From contig NZ_JACAQA010000018.1 of NCBI RefSeq assembly GCF_013385425.1, positions 62,001 through 126,000 of the forward strand: 64,000 nt of DNA, written 5' to 3'. Below, one piece after another: positions 33,778-42,804 of the stretch. Source of the stretch: Pseudomonas gingeri. GTDB taxonomy: Bacteria; Pseudomonadota; Gammaproteobacteria; Pseudomonadales; Pseudomonadaceae. Every line of letters begins with the position of its first letter. Within the stretch, counting starts at the first letter, position 1. The notes under the pieces are model-generated. The model was not told where the DNA came from and ran no database searches. It saw nothing but the letters and a program-made list of their open reading frames with translations. Made by a program: the position numbers and the translations under genes.

Positions 33778-34550
33778 CGGTAGATCATCTTGCGGCTCAT
33801 GCCACCGTCAACCACGAATTCCTGGCCGGTGACAAACCCCGCATTCCTCGACAGCAACCAGGCCACCAACGCCGCCACATCCTCGACCGTCCCTACCCTT
33901 CCCGCCGGATGTTGGGCATGGTCAGCGTCGCTCAACGGCTCGGCCCGACGTACCGAGGGATCGCGGGCATCGATCCAGCCCGGACTGACCGCATTGACCC
34001 GGATCTCCGGCCCGAGGCTGATCGCCAGGGCGTGGGTCAGGGCCAATAGACCGCCCTTGCTCGCCGCATAGGCCTCGCTGTCGGGTTCCGACTGCGCCGC
34101 ACGGGTAGAGGCCAGGTTGACGATCGCGCCGCAGTGGGCACGCAGATAAGGCGCGCAGTGCTTGGCCAGCAGCATCGGCCCGCCGAGATTGACCGCCAGC
34201 ACGCGATTCCAGTGCGCCAGGTCGAGGCTTTCGAGGGTGATGTTGTGGGGATCGGCAATCGCCGCGTTGCACACCAGGGCATCGATCCGGCCGAAACGGC
34301 CCAATACCTCGGCAACGCCCTGGGCCACCTGGGCTTCATCGGCCACATCCATGCCGATGAAACAGGCATTCTCGCCCAGGATCCGGGCCACCTTGGCGCC
34401 ACGGCGACGATCGAGGTCGGTAAGCACCACCTGCCAGCCTTCGCTGATCAACCACGCCGCGATCCCCAGGCCGATACCACGGGCCGCGCCCGTCACCAGG
34501 GCGACACGGCCGTTATTGGCAACGGCCGTGTCCAGGGACAACTCGATCAC
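33774..34550 (-). CDS. SDR family oxidoreductase
   Basis: This 258-aa classical short-chain dehydrogenase has the NAD(P) motif TGAARGIGLG near residue 20, VCNAAIADP (NNAG-type), catalytic Ser in NLASTRA and YAASKGG (YxxxK), plus the PGWID motif. It probably oxidises or reduces a small alcohol/ketone; the substrate is unknown. It starts with a GTG at 34550 that overlaps the metZ TGA by 4 nt, so it is cotranscribed with metZ. The stop codon TAG is supplied by the first bases of a REP element (TAGGAGCGAGC), which may mark an old insertion that set the C-terminus. Confidence 0.92.
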   Translation of the reverse strand: MIELSLDTAVANNGRVALVTGAARGIGLGIAAWLISEGWQVVLTDLDRRRGAKVARILGENACFIGMDVADEAQVAQGVAEVLGRFGRIDALVCNAAIADPHNITLESLDLAHWNRVLAVNLGGPMLLAKHCAPYLRAHCGAIVNLASTRAAQSEPDSEAYAASKGGLLALTHALAISLGPEIRVNAVSPGWIDARDPSVRRAEPLSDADHAQHPAGRVGTVEDVAALVAWLLSRNAGFVTGQEFVVDGGMSRKMIYR

Positions 34551-35758
34551 AAGGCCGCCAACCCGCGAGCCAGGTCGGCTTGCAGGTCGGCCACGTCTTC
34601 GAGGCCGACGGCGACACGGATCAGGCTGTCGCGAATCCCCGCGGCCTCACGCTCCTGCGGCGCCAGACGGCCGTGGGAAGTGGTGCTCGGGTGGGTGATG
34701 GTGGTCTTGCTGTCACCCAGGTTGGCGGTGATCGAGATCAGTCGGGTGGCGTCGATAAAGCGCCAGGCGCCCTCTTTGCCACCCTTGACCTCGAAGCTCA
34801 CCACCGCACCGAAACCGCGCTGCTGACGCTGGGCCAGTTCGTGCTGCGGGTGGCTCTTGAGACCGGCGTAATGGACCTTCTCGATTCCGTCCTGCTGCTC
34901 CAGCCATTCGGCCAGGGCCTGGGCATTGGCACAGTGGGCGCGCATGCGCAGGTTCAGGGTTTCCAGGCCCTTGAGGAAGATCCAGGCGTTGAACGGGCTG
35001 AGGGTCGGCCCGGCGGTACGCAGGAAACCGACGACTTCCTTCATCTGCTCGCCACGCCCGGCAACCACGCCGCCCATGCAGCGGCCCTGGCCGTCGATGA
35101 ACTTGGTCGCCGAATGCACGACGATATCCGCGCCCAGCTTCAAAGGCTGTTGCAGGGCCGGCGTGCAGAAACAGTTGTCCACTACCAGCATCGCCCCCTT
35201 GGCATGGGCGATTTCAGCCAACGCGGCGATATCCACCAGTTCGGCCAGCGGATTGGACGGCGATTCGACGAACAGCAGCTTGGTATTCGGCCGGATCGCC
35301 GCGTCCCAGCCCGACAGGTCGGCCAACGGTACGTAGTCGACTTCAACGCCGAAGCGCTTGAAGTACTTCTCGAACAGACTGATGGTGGAGCCGAACACAC
35401 TGCGCGAGACCAGCACATGGTCGCCGGCACTGCACAGGCTCATGACCACGGCCATGATCGCGGCCATGCCGGTGGCGGTGGCAACCGCCTGCTCGGCCCC
35501 TTCCAGGGCGGCGATGCGCTCTTCGAAGGAACGCACGGTGGGGTTGGTGTAGCGCGAGTAGACGTTACCCGGCACTTCCCCGGCGAAACGCGCCGCCGCA
35601 TCGGCGGCGGTGCGGAACACGTAGCTGGAGGTGAAGAACATCGGGTCGCCGTGCTCGCCTTCCGGCGTGCGGTGCTGACCGGCACGGACGGCCAGGGTGT
35701 CGAAGGCTACGCCCTCGAGATCGCTGTCCAACCGACCGGCATCCCATTCCTGACTCAT
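34547..35758 (-). CDS. metZ: O-succinylhomoserine sulfhydrylase
   Basis: This 403-aa PLP enzyme of the Cys/Met metabolism family converts O-succinylhomoserine and sulfide to homocysteine in the direct-sulfhydrylation route used by pseudomonads. Motifs are the phosphate-binding YSRYTNPTV, the aromatic/Asp segment VVDNCFCTPALQQPL, and the Schiff-base Lys in HSATKFIDGQGR. The start at 35758 gives the family length and the normal MSQEWDAG N-terminus. It follows purF, as in other Pseudomonas genomes. A perfect 16-bp palindrome lies 32 nt upstream of the start. Confidence 0.95.
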   Translation of the reverse strand: MSQEWDAGRLDSDLEGVAFDTLAVRAGQHRTPEGEHGDPMFFTSSYVFRTAADAAARFAGEVPGNVYSRYTNPTVRSFEERIAALEGAEQAVATATGMAAIMAVVMSLCSAGDHVLVSRSVFGSTISLFEKYFKRFGVEVDYVPLADLSGWDAAIRPNTKLLFVESPSNPLAELVDIAALAEIAHAKGAMLVVDNCFCTPALQQPLKLGADIVVHSATKFIDGQGRCMGGVVAGRGEQMKEVVGFLRTAGPTLSPFNAWIFLKGLETLNLRMRAHCANAQALAEWLEQQDGIEKVHYAGLKSHPQHELAQRQQRGFGAVVSFEVKGGKEGAWRFIDATRLISITANLGDSKTTITHPSTTSHGRLAPQEREAAGIRDSLIRVAVGLEDVADLQADLARGLAAL

Positions 35759-35789
35759 GCTGCCACTCCTTGTTCGATTCTCTTGAAGA

Positions 35790-35805
35790 TTAAAACCGGT
35801 TTTAA
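35790..35805. promoter_or_regulatory. Perfect 16-bp palindrome upstream of metZ
   Basis: TTAAAACCGGTTTTAA at 35790-35805 is fully self-complementary and sits 32 nt upstream of the metZ ATG, between it and the REPIN. Position and symmetry suggest an operator for an unidentified dimeric regulator. Confidence 0.4.
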
Positions 35806-35821
35806 GGGTGGACACGACCCC

Positions 35822-35895
35822 TGTAGGAGCAGGGCTTGCCCGCGAAGGGGCCCTTGAGACCGCCAGAAGCTTCGCGGGCAAGCCCGGCTCCTACA
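35822..35895. repeat. REPIN-like inverted pair (GCAGGGCTTGCCCGCGAA type)
   Basis: TGTAGGAGCAGGGCTTGCCC starts at 35822 and its inverted copy ends at 35895, with about 24 nt between. It lies in the metZ-purF gap. The right arm has one change (CCCGGCTCC for CCCTGCTCC). Confidence 0.88.
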
Positions 35896-35945
35896 GGGCG
35901 GCGGTGTTTTCAGGACCGCGGCCACACCCCAGAGCCGGTTTTTAC

Positions 35946-37451
<1,506 letters not shown>

Positions 37452-37492
37452 GCGACGCAACCCCTACTTAATGAATCTGAACTGAACAGCTC

Positions 37493-38050
37493 TTACTGAG
37501 GCGTTTTGGCCGGCAAGAGATGCTCCTTGAACGGAAGATCAGCGGGTACGCTGATTCCGCTGGCTAGCCACCGACTGCTCCACCCCAGGATGAGGTTCTT
37601 GGACCAGTCGGCGACCAATAGAAATTTTGGCACGAGCTGGGAGCCCTGCCACCACGAATCCTGTTGGACCGGCCCCAGGCTCAGCAGCCCGACGGCCACC
37701 ACCACCAGCAGCCCGCCACGCGCGGCACCGAAGGCCATGCCGAGGAAGCGATCGGTCCCGGACAGGCCGGTGACGCGAACCAGTTCGCCGATAAGATAGT
37801 TGACCATGGCGCCCACCATCAGGGTGGCGACGAACATGATTGCACAGCCCGCGATCACGCGTGCCGAAGGTGTCTGGATATAGTCGGTCAGGTACACGGA
37901 CAACGAGCCACCGAACATCCAGGCGACCGCGCCGGCAATGATCCAGGTGAGCAGGGACAGGGCTTCCTTGACGAAACCACGGCTCAAGCTGATCAACGCA
38001 GAAACGACGATTACCGCAATAATCGCCCAGTCAACCCAGGTAAATGGCAC
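37493..38050 (-). CDS. cvpA: CvpA family membrane protein
   Basis: This 185-aa inner-membrane protein begins MPFTWVDWAIIAVIVVSALI and has about four hydrophobic segments, with the CvpA features SLSRGFVKEALSLLTWI and DRFLGMAFGAARGGLLV. CvpA proteins are linked to colicin V production and envelope integrity in enterobacteria. The start is a GTG at 38050. It sits between the SPOR gene and purF. Confidence 0.93.
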   Translation of the reverse strand: MPFTWVDWAIIAVIVVSALISLSRGFVKEALSLLTWIIAGAVAWMFGGSLSVYLTDYIQTPSARVIAGCAIMFVATLMVGAMVNYLIGELVRVTGLSGTDRFLGMAFGAARGGLLVVVAVGLLSLGPVQQDSWWQGSQLVPKFLLVADWSKNLILGWSSRWLASGISVPADLPFKEHLLPAKTPQ

Positions 38051-38146
38051 AGTGCAGCCTACAGACGGATAAGGCGGCGCATTTTAGCAGAGCGCCGCCC
38101 CACTGGTAAGGCGATTGTCAGAGCATTTCGATACAAAGCCGCGGGC

Positions 38147-38812
38147 TTACCCGCGTTCCGGTTGGAAACGCACGACAAAGCCCTTCAGATTCTGCTGACG
38201 ACCCAGCAGGTCACGCAGGCGATCGGCCTCGGCACGCTCGATCAGCGGACCGACAAAGACCCGGTTCTTGCCATCGGAAGAACGGATATAGGCGTTGTAA
38301 CCCTGGCTGCGCAGGGTCTTCTGCAGGCTTTCGGCACTGTCACGGCTGGACAGGCTGGCCAACTGCACCGACCAGCTGATCGGCAGGCCGTTGGGGTCTA
38401 CGCGATTTTGCGTGGTATCGAGCTTGGCCGGCGCCACTGCAACCACCTGGGCCGGTGTTTGCGCCGGGGCCGGAGCCGGTTTGGTGGCGGGCGCAGGGGC
38501 TACGGGCTTGGCCGCCGCGACCGGAGCCACTGGCTTGGGTGCCGGCGCTGGTGCGAGAGGCACCGGCGTTTCCTCGACTTCCTCATCAGCCGGGACCGAA
38601 TCCGGGGGCAATGCCTGGGGTTCGGGAACCGGCACCGGCTCGACCTTGACCTGGGGCAGCGCCGAGGCCTGGGGCGCGGTCGGCGCCTCGACCCGAACCT
38701 GACGCTGCTCGTCCTGGCGGGAAAACAGCATCGGCAGGAAGATCACCGCCAAGGCCACCAGCACCAGGGCACCGACCATCCGTTGCTTGTACGCTTTATC
38801 CAGCATTGCCAT
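38147..38812 (-). CDS. SPOR domain inner-membrane protein (DedD-like)
   Basis: This 221-aa protein starts MAMLDKAYKQRMVGALVLVA with one membrane helix. A Pro/Ala/Val-rich linker follows (about residues 50-135), then a C-terminal SPOR domain (WSVQLASLSSRDSAESLQK, YIRSSDGKNRVFVGPLIERA) that binds denuded septal peptidoglycan. The arrangement is that of DedD, a nonessential divisome protein. The start at 38812 has GGAGG six bases upstream and overlaps folC by 17 nt; ATG 38806 is the alternative. Confidence 0.9.
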   Translation of the reverse strand: MAMLDKAYKQRMVGALVLVALAVIFLPMLFSRQDEQRQVRVEAPTAPQASALPQVKVEPVPVPEPQALPPDSVPADEEVEETPVPLAPAPAPKPVAPVAAAKPVAPAPATKPAPAPAQTPAQVVAVAPAKLDTTQNRVDPNGLPISWSVQLASLSSRDSAESLQKTLRSQGYNAYIRSSDGKNRVFVGPLIERAEADRLRDLLGRQQNLKGFVVRFQPERG

Positions 38813-40103
38813 TGGCAGCCTCCTCCGTGGCGCGCCGGGCCAGCCACTCCAGCGCCTCGGCAACACAAAAAAACGATCCGAACAACAGAATTTCGTCATC
38901 GGCCGTGGCCTGGGCGCATTGCCCTTCCAGCGCAGCGGCGACACTTTCGTAGACGCTCACCGACGCACCACGGGCCGCCAAGGCGGTTTGCAGGTCAGCC
39001 GCCGGGCGACTGCGCGGCGTCTGCAAGGGCGTCACCGCCCAGTGCTGGATATGACGCTCAAGCGGGGCAACCACCCCATCGAGGTCCTTGTCCGACAAGA
39101 GCCCGAATACCGCCAAACGCCGCCCCTTCAAGGGACTGTGCGCCAGGCGCTCGGCCAGGTATTCGGCGGCATGGGGATTGTGCCCGACATCCAGCATCAG
39201 GCTGAGGGACTTGCCCTGCCAGGTCAGCTTACGCCGATCCAGCCGGCCGACAATACGGGTATCCAGCAGCGCCTGGGCAATCCGCTCGGGCTGCCATGGC
39301 AGATCCATCAACAGGTAAGCCTGCAGGGCCAGGGCGGCGTTCTCCATCGGCAGGCCAAGCAGCGGCAGATCGCGCAACTCGACCGCCCGGCCCTGGCGGT
39401 CGACGCCACGCCACTGCCAGTTTGCATCGGTGAGGCCAAGATCGAAGTCCCGGCCACGCAGGAAGAACGGGCTACCCAACTCACGAGCCTTGTCCAGCAG
39501 CGGCTGCGGCGGATTCAGGTCGCCACACAGCGCCGGTGCGCCCGGGCGGAAGATCCCGGCCTTTTCGAACGCCACCGATTCACGGGTGTTGCCCAGGTAT
39601 TCGGCATGATCGACACCAATGCTGGTCACCAACGCCAGGTCGGCATCCACCACATTGACCGTATCCAGGCGTCCACCAAGACCGACTTCCAGGACCACTA
39701 CATCCAGGGCCGCACGCTCGAACAGCCAGAGCGCGGCCAGGGTGCCCATCTCGAAATAGGTCAGGGAGGTCTCGCCCCGCCCGGCATCGAGGGCGGCGAA
39801 GGCTTCGCACAACTGCGCGTCCGTCGCCTCGAGCCCGTTGATCTGCACGCGCTCGTTGTAGCGCAGCAGATGTGGCGAGCTATAGACGCCGACCTTGAGC
39901 CCCTGCGCTTGCAGCAACGAGGCAACAAAGGCGCAGGTCGACCCCTTGCCATTGGTGCCGGTCACGGTCACTACCCGAGGCGCCGGCCTGCCCAGCCCCA
40001 TGCGGTTCGCTACCTCTTGCGAGCGCTCCAGCCCCATGTCGATGGCCGATGGGTGCAATTGCTCCAGGTAGGCGAGCCACTCGCCCAGGGTACGTTCGGT
40101 CAT
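38796..40103 (-). CDS. folC: Bifunctional folylpolyglutamate/dihydrofolate synthase
   Basis: This 435-aa Mur-ligase-family enzyme adds glutamates to folates and makes dihydrofolate. It has the ATP-binding TGTNGKGSTCAFVASLLQ near residue 50, SSPHLLRYNERVQING, and the DVGHNPHAAEYLAERL motif near the C-terminal domain. The start overlaps accD's stop by 4 nt and its 3' end overlaps the SPOR gene, so the accD-folC-SPOR block is translationally coupled. Confidence 0.96.
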   Translation of the reverse strand: MTERTLGEWLAYLEQLHPSAIDMGLERSQEVANRMGLGRPAPRVVTVTGTNGKGSTCAFVASLLQAQGLKVGVYSSPHLLRYNERVQINGLEATDAQLCEAFAALDAGRGETSLTYFEMGTLAALWLFERAALDVVVLEVGLGGRLDTVNVVDADLALVTSIGVDHAEYLGNTRESVAFEKAGIFRPGAPALCGDLNPPQPLLDKARELGSPFFLRGRDFDLGLTDANWQWRGVDRQGRAVELRDLPLLGLPMENAALALQAYLLMDLPWQPERIAQALLDTRIVGRLDRRKLTWQGKSLSLMLDVGHNPHAAEYLAERLAHSPLKGRRLAVFGLLSDKDLDGVVAPLERHIQHWAVTPLQTPRSRPAADLQTALAARGASVSVYESVAAALEGQCAQATADDEILLFGSFFCVAEALEWLARRATEEAANGNAG

Positions 40104-41020
40104 AGGCTTGCAGGCACCGGTGGGACAATGACAGGCTCAACAGGCAAGGCGATGTATTCGGGTGTCGGCAGGCCCATCATCTGCGCCAGCAAGTTACCCA
40201 GGCGCGGACGCAGTTCCTGGCGGGCGATGATCATGTCGATCGCACCGTGCTCCAGCAGGAATTCGCTACGCTGGAAACCTTCCGGCAGCTTCTCGCGAAC
40301 GGTCTGCTCGATCACCCGTGGGCCGGCGAAGCCGATCAGCGCCTTGGGTTCGCCGACGATCACGTCGCCGAGCATGGCCAGGCTGGCGGAAACACCGCCG
40401 TAGACCGGGTCGGTCAGCACCGAGATAAACGGCAGGCCTTCTTCACGCAAGCGCGCCAGCACGGCCGAAGTCTTGGCCATCTGCATCAGGGAAATCAGTG
40501 CTTCCTGCATGCGCGCACCGCCGGAAGCGGCGAAGCAGATCATCGGGCAACGGTTTTCCAGGGCGTAGTTGGCGGCACGTACGAAACGCTCGCCGACGAT
40601 GGCGCCCATGGAGCCACCCATGAACGAGAACTCGAAGGCGGAAACCACCACCGGCATGCCCAGCAGGGTGCCGCTCATGGACACCAGGGCATCTTTTTCG
40701 CCGGTCTGCTTCTGGGCCGCGGTCAAGCGGTCCTTGTACTTCTTGCCGTCACGGAATTTCAGACGGTCCACCGGCTCCAGGTCGGCACCCAACTCAACGC
40801 GACCTTCGGCGTCGAGGAAGATATCGATGCGCGCGCGGGCGCCAATGCGCATGTGGTGGTTGCACTTGGGGCAGACGTCCAGGGTCTTTTCCAGTTCCGG
40901 ACGGTAGAGCACCGCATCGCACGATGGGCACTTGTGCCACAGACCTTCAGGCACCGAGCTTTTCTTCACCTCGGAACGCATGATCGAAGGGATCAGTTTG
41001 TCTACTAACCAGTTGCTCAT
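40100..41020 (-). CDS. accD: Acetyl-CoA carboxylase carboxyltransferase subunit beta
   Basis: This 306-aa subunit has the N-terminal zinc ribbon (KCPSCDAVLYRPELEKTLDV then CPKCNHHM, four Cys) and the carboxyltransferase core with SFMGGSMGAIVGERFVRAA and FAASGGARMQEALISLMQM. It transfers CO2 from carboxybiotin to acetyl-CoA with AccA. ATG 41020 (MSNWLVDKLIPSI) is the family start; the open frame beyond is spurious. It follows trpF by 94 nt. Confidence 0.97.
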   Translation of the reverse strand: MSNWLVDKLIPSIMRSEVKKSSVPEGLWHKCPSCDAVLYRPELEKTLDVCPKCNHHMRIGARARIDIFLDAEGRVELGADLEPVDRLKFRDGKKYKDRLTAAQKQTGEKDALVSMSGTLLGMPVVVSAFEFSFMGGSMGAIVGERFVRAANYALENRCPMICFAASGGARMQEALISLMQMAKTSAVLARLREEGLPFISVLTDPVYGGVSASLAMLGDVIVGEPKALIGFAGPRVIEQTVREKLPEGFQRSEFLLEHGAIDMIIARQELRPRLGNLLAQMMGLPTPEYIALPVEPVIVPPVPASL

Positions 41021-41114
41021 GCTGTCTTTCTCCAATTCGTTTTCGGCCCGTCGAACAACCGGGCCCGCCTGTTTTCTGCGGCGGTATGCATGGACGGCGG
41101 CAGGCTGCCAGCCG

Positions 41115-41747
41115 TCACATTGGCGCTCGGCAACCGCGTACGGCGCGTATGAACGCTTCGATCTTTGTACGATCCTTGATGCCCTTGCCCTGCTCCACCC
41201 CGCCGCTGACATCCACGGCATAGGGTTTGACCCGGGCGATGGCCTCGGCCACGTTGTCGACGGTCAGGCCGCCGGCGAGGATAATCGGCTTGCTCAGGCC
41301 CGTTGGTATCAGGGACCAGTCGAACGCCGCGCCGGTTCCCCCGGGAACACCTTCGACATAGGTATCGAGGAGAATCCCGCTGGCACTCGGGTAAGCGTCA
41401 CAGGCCGCGGCGATGTCGTCACCGGCCTTGACCCGCAAGGCCTTGATATAGGGACGGTGATAACCTTCGCACTGCTCGCGGGTTTCATCGCCATGGAACT
41501 GCAACAGGTCCAGCGGCACCGCGTCGAGGATTTCCCCCAGCTCGCAACGGCTGGCATTGACGAACAGGCCGACGGTGGTCACGAACGGCGGCAAGGCGGC
41601 GATAATCGCCCGTGCCTGCTGGAACGTCACCGCCCGCGGGCTTTTGGCGTAGAACACAAAACCAATGGCATCGGCCCCGGCATCGACGGCGGCCAACGCA
41701 TCTTCAATGCGGGTAATTCCGCAAATTTTGCTGCGAACGGCGGACAT
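41115..41747 (-). CDS. trpF: Phosphoribosylanthranilate isomerase
   Basis: This 210-aa TIM-barrel enzyme of tryptophan synthesis converts phosphoribosylanthranilate to CdRP. The motif VRSKICGITRIEDA carries the catalytic Cys, and the second catalytic Asp lies in GILLDTYVEG; LAGGLTVDNVAEAI and VDVSGGVEQGKGIKD bind phosphate. ATG 41747 fits the family start. It lies between truA and accD, its usual place in pseudomonads. Confidence 0.96.
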   Translation of the reverse strand: MSAVRSKICGITRIEDALAAVDAGADAIGFVFYAKSPRAVTFQQARAIIAALPPFVTTVGLFVNASRCELGEILDAVPLDLLQFHGDETREQCEGYHRPYIKALRVKAGDDIAAACDAYPSASGILLDTYVEGVPGGTGAAFDWSLIPTGLSKPIILAGGLTVDNVAEAIARVKPYAVDVSGGVEQGKGIKDRTKIEAFIRAVRGCRAPM

Positions 41748-41810
41748 GTCGTAAAACCCCGAGTGTTTTTCCGAGAAAGTCCCGGATGGTAACAAATGCT
41801 TTTCCGGGCG

Positions 41811-42665
41811 TCAGCCGTCAAGTTCCGAGAAGCCGGTGAGAAAGTGCGGCCCGATGTAACGCTGCGGCAGGGCAAACTCGTCGCGATACTCTACCTGCAC
41901 CAGGTAAAGGCCGAACGGATGGGCGGTAACGCCGCCGGTACGCCTGACCCGGCTCTCCAGGACTTCCCGGGCCCACTCCACCGGCCGCTCACCGGCACCG
42001 ATGGTCATCAGCACCCCGGCGATATTGCGCACCATATGATGCAGGAAGGCCCCGGCACGGATATCGATGACGATCATCTTGCCGTGGCGGGTGACCCGCA
42101 GGTGATGCACTTCCTTGATCGGCGACTTGGCCTGGCACTGGCCGGCCCGGAACGCGCTGAAATCATGGGTGCCGATCAGGTGACGGGCGGCCTCGGCCAT
42201 GCGCTCGACATCCAGCGGGCGATGATTCCAGGTGATCTCTTCGTTCAGGTGGGCCGGACGGATCTGATCGTTGTAGATCACGTAGCGATAACGCCGGGCG
42301 ATGGCCTTGAAACGCGCATGGAAGTGCGCCGGCATCACCTGCGCCCAACTGACGCTGACGTCATGGGGCAGATTGATATTGGCACCCATGACCCAGGCCT
42401 TCAGCGAACGCTCGGCCTGGGTATCGAAGTGCACCACCTGGCCACAGGCATGCACGCCGGCATCGGTGCGCCCGGCGCACATCAGCGAAACCGGCGAATC
42501 CGCCACTTTCGACAGCGCTTCTTCCAGGGTCTGCTGCACCGTCGGCACACCGGACGCCTGACGTTGCCAGCCGCGATAGCGCGAGCCCTTGTACTCGACG
42601 CCCAGGGCGATCCTGAAAACGCCGTCGGCCGCCACTTCGGCGGCCGGATTATCTATATTTGCCAA
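41811..42665 (-). CDS. truA: tRNA pseudouridine(38-40) synthase
   Basis: TruA modifies U38-U40 in tRNA anticodon arms. The catalytic Asp is in MCAGRTDAGVHACGQVVHF, and the N-terminal RIALGVEYKGSRYRGWQRQ is typical. There is no ATG at the 5' end: the frame offers TTG at 42665 (LANIDNPAAEV) and TTG at 42692. I prefer 42665, preceded by GTGAG, because a TATAAT sequence lies so close to 42692 that translation from there would be nearly leaderless. The start therefore remains uncertain by 9 codons. Confidence 0.93.
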   Translation of the reverse strand: MANIDNPAAEVAADGVFRIALGVEYKGSRYRGWQRQASGVPTVQQTLEEALSKVADSPVSLMCAGRTDAGVHACGQVVHFDTQAERSLKAWVMGANINLPHDVSVSWAQVMPAHFHARFKAIARRYRYVIYNDQIRPAHLNEEITWNHRPLDVERMAEAARHLIGTHDFSAFRAGQCQAKSPIKEVHHLRVTRHGKMIVIDIRAGAFLHHMVRNIAGVLMTIGAGERPVEWAREVLESRVRRTGGVTAHPFGLYLVQVEYRDEFALPQRYIGPHFLTGFSELDG

Positions 42666-42700
42666 GAACTCACAGCCTGCTGGTTGACGCAAAGGCGGGC

Positions 42701-42706
42701 ATTATA
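42701..42706 (-). promoter_or_regulatory. TATAAT -10-like element upstream of truA
   Basis: TATAAT reads on the minus strand at 42701-42706, about 36 nt upstream of the preferred truA start. No good -35 box accompanies it, so this is a weak call. Confidence 0.3.
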
Positions 42707-42760
42707 AGGCCAGCCGGCCGAGACGCCATGCACCAGGGACTTTTAGTTGGCCCTACAAAT

Positions 42761-42791
42761 AAAAACGACAGCCCGAAGGCTGCCGTTTTTT
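42761..42791 (-). terminator. Rho-independent terminator downstream of fimV
   Basis: ACGACAGCC and GGCTGCCGT form a 9-bp stem with one mismatch around CGAA, flanked by A5 on the left and T6 on the right. On the minus strand it ends the fimV transcript with TTTTT. It could also act on the plus strand. Confidence 0.8.
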
Positions 42792-42804
42792 GTTGAAGCA
42801 CCGA

